From Neoaquamicrobium sediminum (GTDB lineage: Bacteria > Pseudomonadota > Alphaproteobacteria > Rhizobiales > Rhizobiaceae): a stretch of 64,000 bases of DNA. The stretch covers positions 62,001 to 126,000 of the forward strand of contig NZ_JABETK010000005.1 in NCBI RefSeq assembly GCF_013240295.1. Reading direction: 5' to 3'. The stretch's first letter is position 1. Every line of letters begins with the position of its first letter. Positions 36,839-46,375 of this stretch are shown here, one piece after another. The notes under the pieces are model-generated. The model saw only the letters and a program-made list of their open reading frames with translations, did not search any database and was not told the DNA's origin. The translations under genes were made by a program, and so were the position numbers.

Positions 36839-38038
36839 ATGAACATGGAAGCAAAGCCCTCGCAGTACGCGAAGGTGAGGGAGCTGGACGTCGCCGAAGC
36901 TGAGCCTTCGGGGGACACCGTCGAAACAACCGCCTCACCAGGGCGGCGCGACGGAAGAGTCCGCCGCCTCGTCCGAACGGTGGTGATTCTGGCGGCGCTT
37001 GGTGTTGCAGCCTATTTCACTTATCCGTGGCTGGCGGCGCGGTGGACCCATGTCTTCCTGGACGATGCCCGCATCGCCGGCAATCTGGTCGCCGTCAGCA
37101 GCGAGGTCTCTGGCAGGATCGTGACGCTTTCCGTCATTGCGGGAGACAGGGTCGCGAAGGGCCAGGTTCTTGCGACGCTGGATTCGGCCTCCGTCGCGCA
37201 AGAGCTGAAAGGCTTGAAGGCTCAGGTATCCGGCGTCAAGTCACAGCAGAACCAGTTGCGCGCGCAGCAGGACTTGATACGAACCCAGGTCGCCGCCAAG
37301 CTTGACGCCGCCCGCGCCCAAATTACCGCTGCGGAAGCCGCGCACGCATCTGCCGAGGCGACGCTCGAGAACGCGCAATCCCAGTTCGACCGCGTCACGG
37401 CTCTTGCGGGGCGAAATGTTCTGTCAATCCAGCAGCTCGAGGATGCAGAAGCCCGGCTCGCGGCCGCTACGCAACAGGAGCGTTCGACCGCGGCAGGCAT
37501 TGAGACCGCCAAGGCAAATCTGCAGGTGGTCGAGGCGGAGGAGGCCCAGATCGGCGTGCTTGAACGGCAGATCGCCACGCTTGATGCACAGATCGAAGCA
37601 TTGACCGCGCAGATCGAACAGAAGCGCATCGACCTGACGAAGCGCGAAATCCGAGCGGAGTTCGACGGCGTGATCGACAGCACCTTCGTTGACGCCGGTG
37701 AATACGTATCGCCCGGCACCAGGCTGCTTATCTATCACGATCCCGAGAACGTATGGGTCGATGCGAACGTAAAGGAGACGGATTTCCGGAATGTTCAAAT
37801 TGGCGCACCCGCTCGGATCACCGTCAACGCCTATCCCGGACGGGAATTCCACGGCGAGGTCGTGCGGCTCGGCGCAGCGGCTACAAGCCAGTTCGCCCTG
37901 CTGCCCAGCCCCAATCCGAGCGGCAACTTCACCAAGGTGACCCAACGCCTGCCGGTGCGGATTTCCATCGGAAAACAGGACGGTCTGCTGCGTCCCGGAA
38001 TGATGGTGGAAGTCAGCATCGATGTCGTCGATCGATAA
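36839..38038 (+). CDS. emrA: EmrA-like membrane fusion protein (HlyD family)
   Basis: 399 residues from the ATG at 36839 (36845 is an alternative). One membrane anchor (VRTVVILAALGVAAYFTYPW, around residues 43-62) precedes the biotinyl-lipoyl-like domain (VAVSSEVSGRIVTLSVIAGD), a long Gln/Ala-rich coiled coil with repeated AQI heptads, and the beta-barrel end GTRLLIYHDPENVWVDANVK. It links an inner-membrane transporter to the outer-membrane channel. It overlaps the downstream transporter start by 17 bp. The gene symbol is by family analogy. Confidence 0.88.
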   Translation: MNMEAKPSQYAKVRELDVAEAEPSGDTVETTASPGRRDGRVRRLVRTVVILAALGVAAYFTYPWLAARWTHVFLDDARIAGNLVAVSSEVSGRIVTLSVIAGDRVAKGQVLATLDSASVAQELKGLKAQVSGVKSQQNQLRAQQDLIRTQVAAKLDAARAQITAAEAAHASAEATLENAQSQFDRVTALAGRNVLSIQQLEDAEARLAAATQQERSTAAGIETAKANLQVVEAEEAQIGVLERQIATLDAQIEALTAQIEQKRIDLTKREIRAEFDGVIDSTFVDAGEYVSPGTRLLIYHDPENVWVDANVKETDFRNVQIGAPARITVNAYPGREFHGEVVRLGAAATSQFALLPSPNPSGNFTKVTQRLPVRISIGKQDGLLRPGMMVEVSIDVVDR

Positions 38039-39607
38039 TCTCTTCGACCGTTATGGTCCGGCCTACCGTTGGCTGGCGACGGGAACCGTGATGATCGCCG
38101 CGATTGCGGTCGTGCTCTCGACCACGATCGTCAATGTCGCAATTCCCGGGGTCATGGGGACGTTCGGCATCAGCCAGGTCGAGGCGCAATGGATTTCGAC
38201 CGGATTCCTCGCTGCGATGACCGCGACGATGCTGCTGGCCGACTGGGCCAACAGGGCCTTCGGCCAACGGCTAAGCATGATCACGGCGCTCATGCTGTTC
38301 GCGGCGGGATCGGTCCTAGGCGGGCTTGCTCCCAACGAAACCGTGCTGACCATTGCGCGGGTGATCCAGGGGCGGCCGCCGGAATCGTACAGCCACTTGC
38401 AATGGTTCTGCTCTTCCAGGTCTTTCCGGCGAACCAGCGCGGTGCCGCCATGGGGATATTCGGCATTGGCGTCGTGCTCGCACCGGCGCTCGGACCATGG
38501 ATCGGCGGCGTCCTGATCGATGCATTCAACTGGCGGTATGTCTTTTATCTCGGTCTTCCCTTTGCCGCGCTAGCCATTGTCCTATCGAACCTTTTTCTGC
38601 CATCGCGGGCCGAAAGCGGGCCGCGCCCGGGATTCGACTGGACCGGCATGATCCTTCTTTGCGTCTTTCTCGGTTTTCTGTTGAACGCACTGACCAACGC
38701 CCAGCGCGAGGGCTGGACCTCGGATCCGATCCTCGCGCAGTTCGCGATTGCCGCGCTTGCAGCGTCAGGGTTCGTTCTTTGGGAGATCAGCACCGAAAAG
38801 CCGATGCTCGACATGCGGCTTTTCGCGCAGTTGCCCTTCGCCTCCGCCTGTCTGGTCGGCTTCATCATGGGCGCGGGCCTCTTCGGCTCGACCTATCTCG
38901 TCCCGCTGTTCGTCCAGACGATCCAGGGGTTGACGCCGACACAGGCGGGCCTGCTGCTGATGCCCTCGGGCTTTGTTCTGGTGCTCGTATTCCCCATCGC
39001 CGGGCGCATGTCCGATCGCCTCCCGTCAGGCTGGCTGATCGGCTCCGGTCTCGCGATCTTCGCCTATTCCTCCTATCTCACGGCGGACATCGACATCAAC
39101 ACGAGCTTCTGGACGCTCGCCTGGCTCACCGTCCTGTCGCGGGTCGGTCTGGGCCTCATTTTCCCGTCGTTGACCGCAAGTTCGCTGAAGGTGTTGCCCG
39201 CAATGCTGGTCGCCCAGGGCTCCGGAGCGATCAATTTCATACGACAGCTCGGCGGTGCCTTCGGGGTCAACCTGCTTGCCGTCTTCCTCGAGCGACGGAC
39301 CGTGATGCACGCCGACGCATTCGCCGCGACCCAGACCAGCGACAACACCGCGACAATTTCACTGCTGAACCAGGTGGCGGGAATGGTCAAGGCGGCCGGC
39401 ATACCGGATTTCCAACAACTGCCGGCGGCGATGTCCTTTCTCGCGCAAAGCATCGCAATTCAGGCGAATACGGCCGCGTTCCGCGATGGCTTCATTGTTG
39501 TGGCGATCGTCTTTGCGATTGCGCTGTTGCCGACATGGCTGCTGTATCGCGCCGAAACCCGTCGCAGGCTCGACGCGCACAGCGCCTCTGTCGGCGCGAC
39601 CGACTAA
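38022..39607 (+). CDS. emrB: EmrB-like drug:H+ antiporter (DHA2 MFS), frameshifted as sequenced
   Basis: Proton-driven multidrug exporter with ~14 predicted membrane segments and ~528 residues after repair. Family motifs are VMIAAIAVVLSTTIVNVAIP in segment 1 with the conserved Asn, the segment-2 region QWISTGFLAAMTATMLL, and motif C-like GIGVVLAPALGPWIGG in segment 5. The frame breaks at the G run 38369-38372, one base missing between VIQG and AAAGIVQPL. It works with the preceding EmrA-like protein under the MarR-type regulator. Confidence 0.87.
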
Positions 39608-39714
39608 CTATGTTGGGCACGGCCCTCTTCGGTCGGGCGGTCAGCCGCATCAACGCCGCCGCATCGAGTCGTGCCTCGCGCGAACTCGGGCCTCAGTGAC
39701 TTGGACATGAAACC

Positions 39715-39861
39715 ATGCAAACCCGACCCCCTCACGCCGGCTCTTCCGAGCAGACCCGACAGGCGTTGATCCGCGCCGCTCTTGAGCTGAGTGAGGTCGT
39801 CGGAGGTTCCTGCCCGCCGTCGCGAGGCTTGCGCGCAGGAAATTGCCTGGCGCGCCACTGA
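39715..39861 (+). pseudogene. TetR-family regulator, N-terminal remnant
   Basis: Starts MQTRPPHAGSSEQTRQALIR, then AALEL, the typical first helix of a TetR/AcrR regulator, just after the efflux operon where such regulators are common. The homology ends abruptly near 39795, where sequence belonging to another gene on the opposite strand begins, and translation stops at 39859-39861. The regulator was therefore truncated by a rearrangement. Confidence 0.6.
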
Positions 39862-40203
39862 CGGCCGGAGTATAGACGATATCGGCTGCCTTCACTTTAG
39901 GTAGCATCTGTCTCTGTCGCTCGACCGCCTCGGCCGTCGCCATGGAGCAGGTGCTCATATAGACCAAGTCCGCACCCATCAGGCGCGCCGCCGACAAGCA
40001 GCGTTCCGTCGAATATCTGCCGGATCTCGTGCAGCGCTGCGAAAGGGCTGATCAGGCCGGCATGGCCGCCCGCGCCGTAGGTGACGGCGATCAACCCGTC
40101 GACGGCGGCGTCCGCCGCCTTGGCCGGGAAGCGGACCGTGGTGACGTCGCGGAAGACGAGCCCGCCATATGGAATGCACGGCGGCGACAAGGTCGCGGTT
40201 GAG
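39799..40203 (-). pseudogene. Nitronate monooxygenase (2-nitropropane dioxygenase) remnant
   Basis: Fragment of an FMN enzyme oxidising nitroalkanes or propionate 3-nitronate. Recognisable pieces in two frames are GGLVFRDVTTVRFPAKAADA, VDGLIAVTYGAGGHAG, SPFAALHEIRQIFDGTLLVG, ARLMGADLVYMSTCSMATAE and KAADIVYTPAVSGAPGNFLR. The N-terminal half is missing and a frame break lies near 39990. It abuts a TetR remnant on one side and an IS66 remnant on the other. Confidence 0.75.
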
Positions 40204-40212
40204 CCCGAGCGA

Positions 40213-40320
40213 CATGACGGCCGCGCGGTCGGCCCCGCGTTCGGACCCGGCGAAGAGCCATGATTTTCGTCCGAGGGCCAAACTCCGCAGGGCCCTTTCC
40301 GCGGCGTTGTTGGAGCATCC
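40213..40320 (-). pseudogene. IS66-family transposase C-terminal remnant
   Basis: Encodes NNAAERALRSLALGRKSWLF and AGSERGADRAAV, the strongly conserved region around the last catalytic residue of IS66 TnpC. Nothing upstream of it remains, and the frame runs straight into the nitronate-monooxygenase fragment. No IS66 terminal repeats were recognised. Confidence 0.78.
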
Positions 40321-40389
40321 ACTCGGAACCATGACAAGAATGACGCCCCACAGGCACGGCAACATTATCGTTCTCACGCGCCTGGGATA

Positions 40390-41409
40390 TCAGGTGGTGA
40401 CATAGCGGACCTTCTCCGCAGTTCTGACCGCGGCCAGTTCCGATCTTCGTACCAGCCGGTTGATATGAGCCAGCGTTTCCGTGAACGCGAAACTCATTTG
40501 GTGGGCGTCGAGCTTGCGGGTGAAGAGGATAGGAACGAGATCCGCCACTGAGTGCGGCGCTTTTGCGCATGCTTCCCGGATCCGTTGGCAGCGTCCTTCG
40601 TGGTGTGCCTCAAGTTCGAGACATCGTTCATGCAGCCCGTAGAACGGGCGGCCGTGCCCCGACAGCACCAGGACATCGTCCGGCAGTTCCTGACGCATAA
40701 AGCGCAGTGTCCTGAGAAAATGTCCGAGCGGGTCGCCATTAGGCTCGCCGGCGAACACGCTGACATTGGGCGAGATCTTCTCGATGATCTGATCGGCAGC
40801 GAACAACAGCCTATCCTGCTCGCAGTAAAGAAGGATCTGCTCGGGGGCATGCCCGTCCGCAGTGATCACCCTGAATTCCCGGCGTCCGATCGTGATTTTG
40901 TCGGCCAGAACGAGCCTGAGAAAGGTGGGAGGCAGTTCCGCAACGAGCATCAGATATTCGCTACCGTGAATGGCGACGAGTCCGGCGCCTTCCTCGCTCA
41001 TGCCGTGGTTAACATAGAAATCGAAATAGTGGCGAAGCCCCGTCTCGTGCGGGGCAAGGGAGATGACCCTGCTAGTCATATAGGCAGTCTGGCTTGTCAG
41101 CATTTCGGCGCCAAACTTGCCGCAAAGCCATCCTGCAAGCCCGATGTGGTCCGGATGATGATGGGTCACGACGACGCGCGAAATGGAGACATGCGATAGC
41201 GGTCCTCCCAAGAGAGCCTGCCAAGCTGCCTTCGCCTCGTCCGTATTGATGCCGGTGTCGATCAGCGTCCAGCTGTCGCCATCCTGGACAAGATAGACGT
41301 TCACGTGATCAAGACGGTACGGCAGCGGAATGCGGGCCCAGAGAACCCCTGGCGCAACCGAGATAACTTGTCCTGCCACCGGTGGCGAATGGAAGGGAAA
41401 CTGAGGCAT
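40390..41409 (-). CDS. MBL-fold metallo-hydrolase
   Basis: 339 residues from the ATG at 41409; a TTG three codons earlier is possible. The metallo-beta-lactamase signature VVVTHHHPDHIGLAGWL (HxHxDH) is present, with a further metal His in ITADGHAPEQILLY, an Asp in LLFAADQIIEKI and a terminal GHG in VLVLSGHGRPFYG. The C-terminal ~80 residues form the helical extension typical of the BLACT/lactonase-like group. It precedes the acyl-CoA catabolic operon in position and may hydrolyse a thioester or lactone, but this is inference. Confidence 0.83.
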   Translation of the reverse strand: MPQFPFHSPPVAGQVISVAPGVLWARIPLPYRLDHVNVYLVQDGDSWTLIDTGINTDEAKAAWQALLGGPLSHVSISRVVVTHHHPDHIGLAGWLCGKFGAEMLTSQTAYMTSRVISLAPHETGLRHYFDFYVNHGMSEEGAGLVAIHGSEYLMLVAELPPTFLRLVLADKITIGRREFRVITADGHAPEQILLYCEQDRLLFAADQIIEKISPNVSVFAGEPNGDPLGHFLRTLRFMRQELPDDVLVLSGHGRPFYGLHERCLELEAHHEGRCQRIREACAKAPHSVADLVPILFTRKLDAHQMSFAFTETLAHINRLVRRSELAAVRTAEKVRYVTT

Positions 41410-41611
41410 AATTTCCAATAGATGCAGCGATTGGAGAGCTTTGTCTACCGAAAGCCTACGCGCGGCTTCACGCTCGCCTCGACCACCGCCTCACCGGGAC
41501 GAGAACTTTCAAGAGGCCTTCTCCTGAATCGAGTATGGGTTCGTCGACGGTGAGGCTCACACCTGCTTTGGTGGCGCTCGCTTGACCGTCGCTGGAGCTT
41601 GAGCTGTGGCT

Positions 41612-42805
41612 TCAGATGTCCTTGCCATTGACGATGAGGGGCGCGTCCTCGGGAAGCGCATCAATGAAGATGATCTCGTCTGCACGGATGCGGGCATGGC
41701 GCTGGAACGCTTCTTTGGCCGCCGCTTCGGCCGCAATGCGGTCGGCGCCCTCCTGCAGAACGATCGAGATGCGGATAAGATCTCGGTCGTTTTCGCGCGT
41801 CGCCACGGCCTGAGCCGCTATTGCGCCGGGTGTGGCAATCACCACCTCCTCGATCACGCGTGGGTAGACGAAGATCTCGCGCACCTTCACCGCCGCGCCC
41901 ACCCGGCCCTGCAGCGCCGAAAGCCGGCGCACACTGCCGTCCTGGTTCCTCTCCAGCGCGAGGGCGCTGTCACCAGTGCCAAAGCGGATCATCGGCCAGG
42001 TAGCATCGCGTGCGGTCACCACGACCTCGCCCGTCTCGCCGTGGGGGAGCTGGTCGCCGCGGACAGGATCGCAGATCTGCACCACGCGGTCCGGATGCAC
42101 CACATAGCCGTCGCCGCCATCCTCATACGCGACAAGGCCAAGATCAGCGGTGGCATAGGCCGCCCAGGTGGAAACGCCGTAATCAGCCTCGATCCGCCGG
42201 CGCTTGGCCATCCAGTCGCCCATCTCCCCGCCCAGAAAGGCGGTCTTCACTTTCCAGGCGCCGCGCCATAGGTCTCGATCACTCTGTCGGCCAGGATTAG
42301 GAAGAAAGCCGTCGACGCGCAGATGGCAGTGACGCCGGTCTCGACGACGATCTGGGCTTGCAATTCGGTGTTGCCGACGCCGCCGGGAATGACGGTGGCG
42401 CCCGCGCCTGCGCCGCCTCGTCAAAGAGAAGCCCGGCCGGCACGAGGTGATACATCCAGGTGTTCAGAATGACATCCCCCTTGCCGACCCCGGCGGTCTT
42501 GAACAGCAGGTCCAGCCCGTGCCCGCCGCCACCGGGCAGCGCCGGTTCAAAGATCGGGCCGGGCGAGACATAAATGCGCGAGACATCCGTCAGGTCGGCG
42601 GCGAGAAACCCGCCGAATGGCGGTCTCTCTCTTTGGAGTTTAAGAAGTTCCTCTTTTTCATCACCGGTAACCGGGAAAGATCCGCAAGAGATGAAACCTT
42701 CGCAGGGTCGAACCCTGCCGCGGCGAACCGTGCCTTCAGTCCCGGTGCCTTCGTTGCAGCTGCGCTGTAGGCGGTCGCGATGTCCTGATAGATGTCAATG
42801 GACAT
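41612..42805 (-). CDS. PaaK-like aryl/acyl-CoA ligase, three frameshifts as sequenced
   Basis: Phenylacetate-CoA-ligase-type adenylating enzyme, ~400 residues after repair. Pieces in order: TKAPGLKARFAAAGFDPAKV; after an A-run loss at 42654-42658, IYVSPGPIFEPALPGGGGHG and VILNTWMYHLVPAGLLFDEA; after a break at ~42391-42412, VIPGGVGNTELQAQIVVETG; and after a break at ~42247-42257, VKTAFLGGEMGDWMAKRRRI to TGEVVVTARD and LQGRVGAAVKVREIFVYPRV. It lies at the end of the transglutaminase-MaoC-dehydrogenase-crotonase operon and would activate a carboxylic acid. With three breaks it may be a genuine pseudogene. Confidence 0.72.
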
Positions 42806-42835
42806 TGCTTTATGGTCTCCCCTGCTACTCACGGG

Positions 42836-43645
42836 TCAGATCGGACAGTCCTTGCGGAAGTTTGGCGCGCGCTTCTCGCGATGCGACAGGACGCCTTCTT
42901 TCACGTCCTCGCTCATGAAACCCAGCATCTCGAGGGCGGTGGAGGCGTCGAAGATCGGTCCGGCTTGACGCAGCCAGTTGTTGAGCGAGTATTTGGTCCA
43001 GCGGATCGCGCTCTGCGAGCCATTCGCAAGCTCGGTCGCGATGTCGAGCGCGGTCTGCTGCAGAACGTCATCCTCGACGCACATCGACACCAGGCCGATC
43101 CGGTCTGCTTCCTCGCCCGAGACCGGCTTGCAGGTCATCAGATAGTATTTCGCCTTGGCCATGCCGCACAGCAGCGGCCAGATGATCGCGGCGACATCAC
43201 CGGCGGCGACGCCGAGACGGGGATGGCCGTCAACGATCTTGGCCTTCTTGCCCGCGATCGACACGTCGGCCAGGATTCCGACGACCAGGCCGGCGCCGGC
43301 CGCAGGACCGTTAATCGCCGAGATGATCGGCTTGTTGCAGTTGATGATGTTGTAGACGAGGTTCCTGGCCTCTTTCCACGTCTTCATGATCTCGTGCGAA
43401 TTGCCGATCATGCTCTCGATCAGACTGAAATCGCCGCCCGCCGAAAACGCTTTGCCTGCACCGGTGACGATCACCGCATTGATGTCGGGATCGCGATCGA
43501 TGTCGATCCACATATCGGTCATCTGCGTGTGGGTCTCGGCGTCCACCGAGTTGAAGGTCTCGGGCCGGTCGAAAGTGATGCGCAGCACGCGCTCGGCCGG
43601 ATAATCGAATTTCAGCTTGTCGTATTTCGCGTAACGATCGGACAT
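42836..43645 (-). CDS. Enoyl-CoA hydratase/isomerase (crotonase family)
   Basis: About 269 residues; GGAGG precedes two adjacent ATGs (43648 and 43645). Crotonase features are RVLRITFDRPETFNSVDAET, the oxyanion segment VTGAGKAFSAGGDFSLIESM, and NGPAAGAGLVVGILADVSIA followed by GHPRLGVAAGDVAAIIWPLL. The usual second catalytic Glu position reads Gly/Asp-like here, so hydration versus another crotonase reaction cannot be decided. It lies 19 bp downstream of the first acyl-CoA dehydrogenase in the same operon. Confidence 0.85.
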   Translation of the reverse strand: MSDRYAKYDKLKFDYPAERVLRITFDRPETFNSVDAETHTQMTDMWIDIDRDPDINAVIVTGAGKAFSAGGDFSLIESMIGNSHEIMKTWKEARNLVYNIINCNKPIISAINGPAAGAGLVVGILADVSIAGKKAKIVDGHPRLGVAAGDVAAIIWPLLCGMAKAKYYLMTCKPVSGEEADRIGLVSMCVEDDVLQQTALDIATELANGSQSAIRWTKYSLNNWLRQAGPIFDASTALEMLGFMSEDVKEGVLSHREKRAPNFRKDCPI

Positions 43646-43664
43646 CATAAATCCTCCCTCGTGA

Positions 43665-44815
43665 TCAGCCCGGCAGGCCCAGGACAGCTTTCGATAGAAT
43701 GTTGCGTTGGATTTCGTTCGACCCGCCGTAGATCGTGGTCGGCCGGGCCTTGTAGAAGGCCGCCAGAACATCGACGCCAACATTGCCGACCTGCAATGGG
43801 CCGAGGGTGCCGCCGTCGGGTCCTGCCACCTCGATCATGAGTTCGGTGATCTTCTGAAACGTCTCGGTCACCCAGATCTTGAGCATCGAGACATCCGCAC
43901 CCAGCGGTTCGCCCCGCTTGAGTTGATCGGCGAAGCGCGCGTAAAGCGCCGCGTGATCCTCGACATCGAGCGCGACCTCGGCGAACCGATCGCAAAAGAC
44001 CGGGTCGTCGAAGCGGCCGGCACCGCGGGCGTAGGTTTCAAGCTGACCAAGCGCGTTCTGGGCCAGACTCGGTGCGCCGATAAACACCCGCTCGAAGCTG
44101 AGCAGGGACTTGGCCATGGTCCAGCCCTTGTTCAGTTCGCCGACCAGATTTTCGCACGGGGTGCGGGCATCGTCGAAGAAGACCTCGCAGAACTCGGTTT
44201 CGCCCGCCAGCGTGGTGATCGTTCGGACCTCGACCCCCGGCTGATCCATCGGCACAAGAATGAAGCTGATGCCCTGCTGCTTCTTTGGGGCCTTCGGATC
44301 GGTGCGCACCAGCATGAAAATGTGCGTCGAGTCATGCGCCATCGTCGTCCAGATCTTCTGTCCGTTGATCACGAACTCGTCCCCGTCGATCACGGCGTTC
44401 GTGCGCAGGTTCGCCAGATCGGACCCTGCGCCCGGCTCGGAATAGCCCTGGCACCAAATGTCCTCACAGCTCAGAATGCGGGGCAGCCAGTATGCCTTCT
44501 GAGCATCGGTGCCGAACTTGATGATGAGCGGACCGACCATCTGCACGCCCATGTCGCGGCCGCGCACGACCCCCAACGCTGCTGTTCCTCATAGAAGATG
44601 AGAAGCTTGGCCGCGTTCAGCCCCATGCCGCCGTACTCCGCAGGCCAGGCCGGTGCGACCCAGCCCTTGGCATGAAGCTTGCGGTGCCAGTGCTCGATTT
44701 CGGCGAACTTCGGGCGATGCGAAAGATTGCGCAGCTCTTCGGGATACTCGGTTTCGAAGAACTGCCGTATCTCACTGCGGAAGTCCGCGTCGCTCATGGC
44801 GTTGTAGTCGATCAC
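43665..44815 (-). CDS. Acyl-CoA dehydrogenase, large-subunit type, frameshifted as sequenced
   Basis: 383 residues after repair of one missing base in the run 44570-44574. It starts at GTG 44815 overlapping the stop of the neighbouring dehydrogenase (GTGA). It keeps the FAD/substrate loop IWCQGYSEPGAGSDLANLRT, WTTMAHDSTHIFMLVRTD, and the C-terminal FYKARPTTIYGGSNEIQRNI that contacts FAD. It introduces the first double bond into the acyl-CoA and passes electrons to ETF. Tight pairing with a divergent second dehydrogenase resembles the heteromeric alpha2beta2 enzymes of steroid catabolism. Confidence 0.87.
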
Positions 44816-45930
44816 TCGGCGGCCTCCTCTGCGTTGCGGGCGTTCAGCCAGAGCCGCCGGTGATGGACGTCGTCGCCCAGCCAGGCCGAGAGCACCAGCG
44901 CCCTGTTCAGGTAAAGCCCGATGTCGAACTCGTCGGTGTAGCCGACCGCGCCATGCAGCTGGATGGCCTCGCGCGTGATCTTCCTGGCCGTGGTGCAAGC
45001 CCGGGCCTTGGCGCGGCTGGCCTGGCGGGCACGCAGGCGCGGGGCTTCTGTCGCGTCCATCAGGCCTAGCGCGTCGCGCACGCCCGCTTCGGCCACTTCC
45101 TGCATGACATGCATGTCCACCGCGCGATGCTGAATGACCTGGAACGAACCGATCGGCTTGTCGAACTGCTCGCGCGTCTTGATGTAGTCGAGCGTGATCT
45201 CCAGCGCCTTTGCGCTGACCCCGACAAGCTCGGCCGCCGTCAGCGCCGTCGTGTCGCTGACCGCAGCTTCCAGAGCCTTTGCGACGGCCGGGCCCTTTGC
45301 GAGCAATTCGGCTGGCGCGCCCGACAGGTGTAGCTCGGCCAGTATACTGCCATCGGACTGACGCCGTTTGTCGAAGGCTATGCCCTTGCCGCCGGGTTCA
45401 AGCAAAACGAGAGCCGGTCCGCCGCCGGTCTCCGCCACGACGAGGATGCCACTTGCAGCAGCCACCCCCGCGACCCATGATTTCATCCCGGTCAGAGCGC
45501 CGTTCTCGAACCGAGATGACAGGGTGTTGGAGAGACCTTTGGCGTCACGCTCCTGCCATGCTGTTGCCAGGACCGTCGTGCCGGCCAGCGCCTCGGTCAG
45601 AAGCGCATGCTCGGGGCAGAGTCGGCGTAAAAGGCCAATTGCGAGCCCAACCGAGGCGACCACAGGCTCGGGCGCGATCGCCCGGCCTACTTCTTCGGCG
45701 ATGATACCGGCGGCGGCCAGCCCCATGCCGAGGCCGCCGGCCTCTTCGGGAACCACTGCGCCGAACACGCCAGCCTCGGCCAGTTCCGTCATCACGGGCG
45801 CATCCCAGCCGCCGCCTTCGTCCCTGATCTTGCGCGCTCGCGCCACGCCGCCCGCGCGCTCCAACAGCGTGCGGACGCTTTGACGCAATAGGCGGAAATC
45901 GTCCTGGTCGTGATGTGCAGCGTTGCTCAT
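44812..45930 (-). CDS. Acyl-CoA dehydrogenase-like partner subunit
   Basis: 372 residues. The C-terminal acyl-CoA dehydrogenase fold is clear (EITLDYIKTREQFDKPIGSF, QVIQHRAVDMHV, REAIQLHGAVGYTDEFDIGL). The middle loop that normally reads xTEPxAGSD is replaced by LATAWQERDAKG, so it probably lacks part of the active site. This degenerate copy beside a canonical dehydrogenase suggests the partner subunit of a heterotetramer. It overlaps the MaoC gene by 4 bp upstream and the other dehydrogenase by 4 bp downstream. Confidence 0.85.
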   Translation of the reverse strand: MSNAAHHDQDDFRLLRQSVRTLLERAGGVARARKIRDEGGGWDAPVMTELAEAGVFGAVVPEEAGGLGMGLAAAGIIAEEVGRAIAPEPVVASVGLAIGLLRRLCPEHALLTEALAGTTVLATAWQERDAKGLSNTLSSRFENGALTGMKSWVAGVAAASGILVVAETGGGPALVLLEPGGKGIAFDKRRQSDGSILAELHLSGAPAELLAKGPAVAKALEAAVSDTTALTAAELVGVSAKALEITLDYIKTREQFDKPIGSFQVIQHRAVDMHVMQEVAEAGVRDALGLMDATEAPRLRARQASRAKARACTTARKITREAIQLHGAVGYTDEFDIGLYLNRALVLSAWLGDDVHHRRLWLNARNAEEAAE

Positions 45931-46375
45931 TTTTCCTCCGAGGGCCGGCGCTTGATCATCACCGGAGTATCGGCAGTGAACACGACCTGTCCTGCGGGAT
46001 TCATGGCTCTGAGCGTGTAGGCCAGCACGCCCCTATCCGGTTTGCTCTTCGAAGGTGTGACCGAAGAGACTTCCAGTTCGATGTCCAGCGCCTCGCCGGG
46101 CCGAATTGGCCGAGGCCATCTCAGCGAATCGAAACCCAACCCCCGATATTGGCGATCTCCGGCATCATTCCATGCATGACTGGCTTGAACACCTGCAGCA
46201 TCGTCTGAAAGCCCGAGGCGATCAGGCTGCCGTGGACGGACACGGCATAGTTCTCATCGGTGTGCAGCCGCTGCGGATCCCATTCATGCGCGAACGCAAT
46301 GATCTCCTCCTTGCTCAGCGGCTCTGCGCGGAACCTGTAGATCTGACCTGGCTGGAAATCTTCCAGATATTTCAT
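45927..46375 (-). CDS. MaoC-like hydratase, frameshifted as sequenced
   Basis: About 149 residues after repair of a missing base in the run 46140-46144. It is a single hot-dog domain starting MKYLEDFQPGQIYRFRAEPL. The hydratase motif is AHEWDPQRLHTDENYA, with catalytic Asp and His, followed by GSLIASGFQTMLQVF. The second part is LRWPRPIRPGEALDIELEVS. It hydrates an enoyl-CoA to a 3-hydroxyacyl-CoA. Both ends overlap neighbouring genes by 4 bp (ATGA), which argues that the break is a sequence error. Confidence 0.82.
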
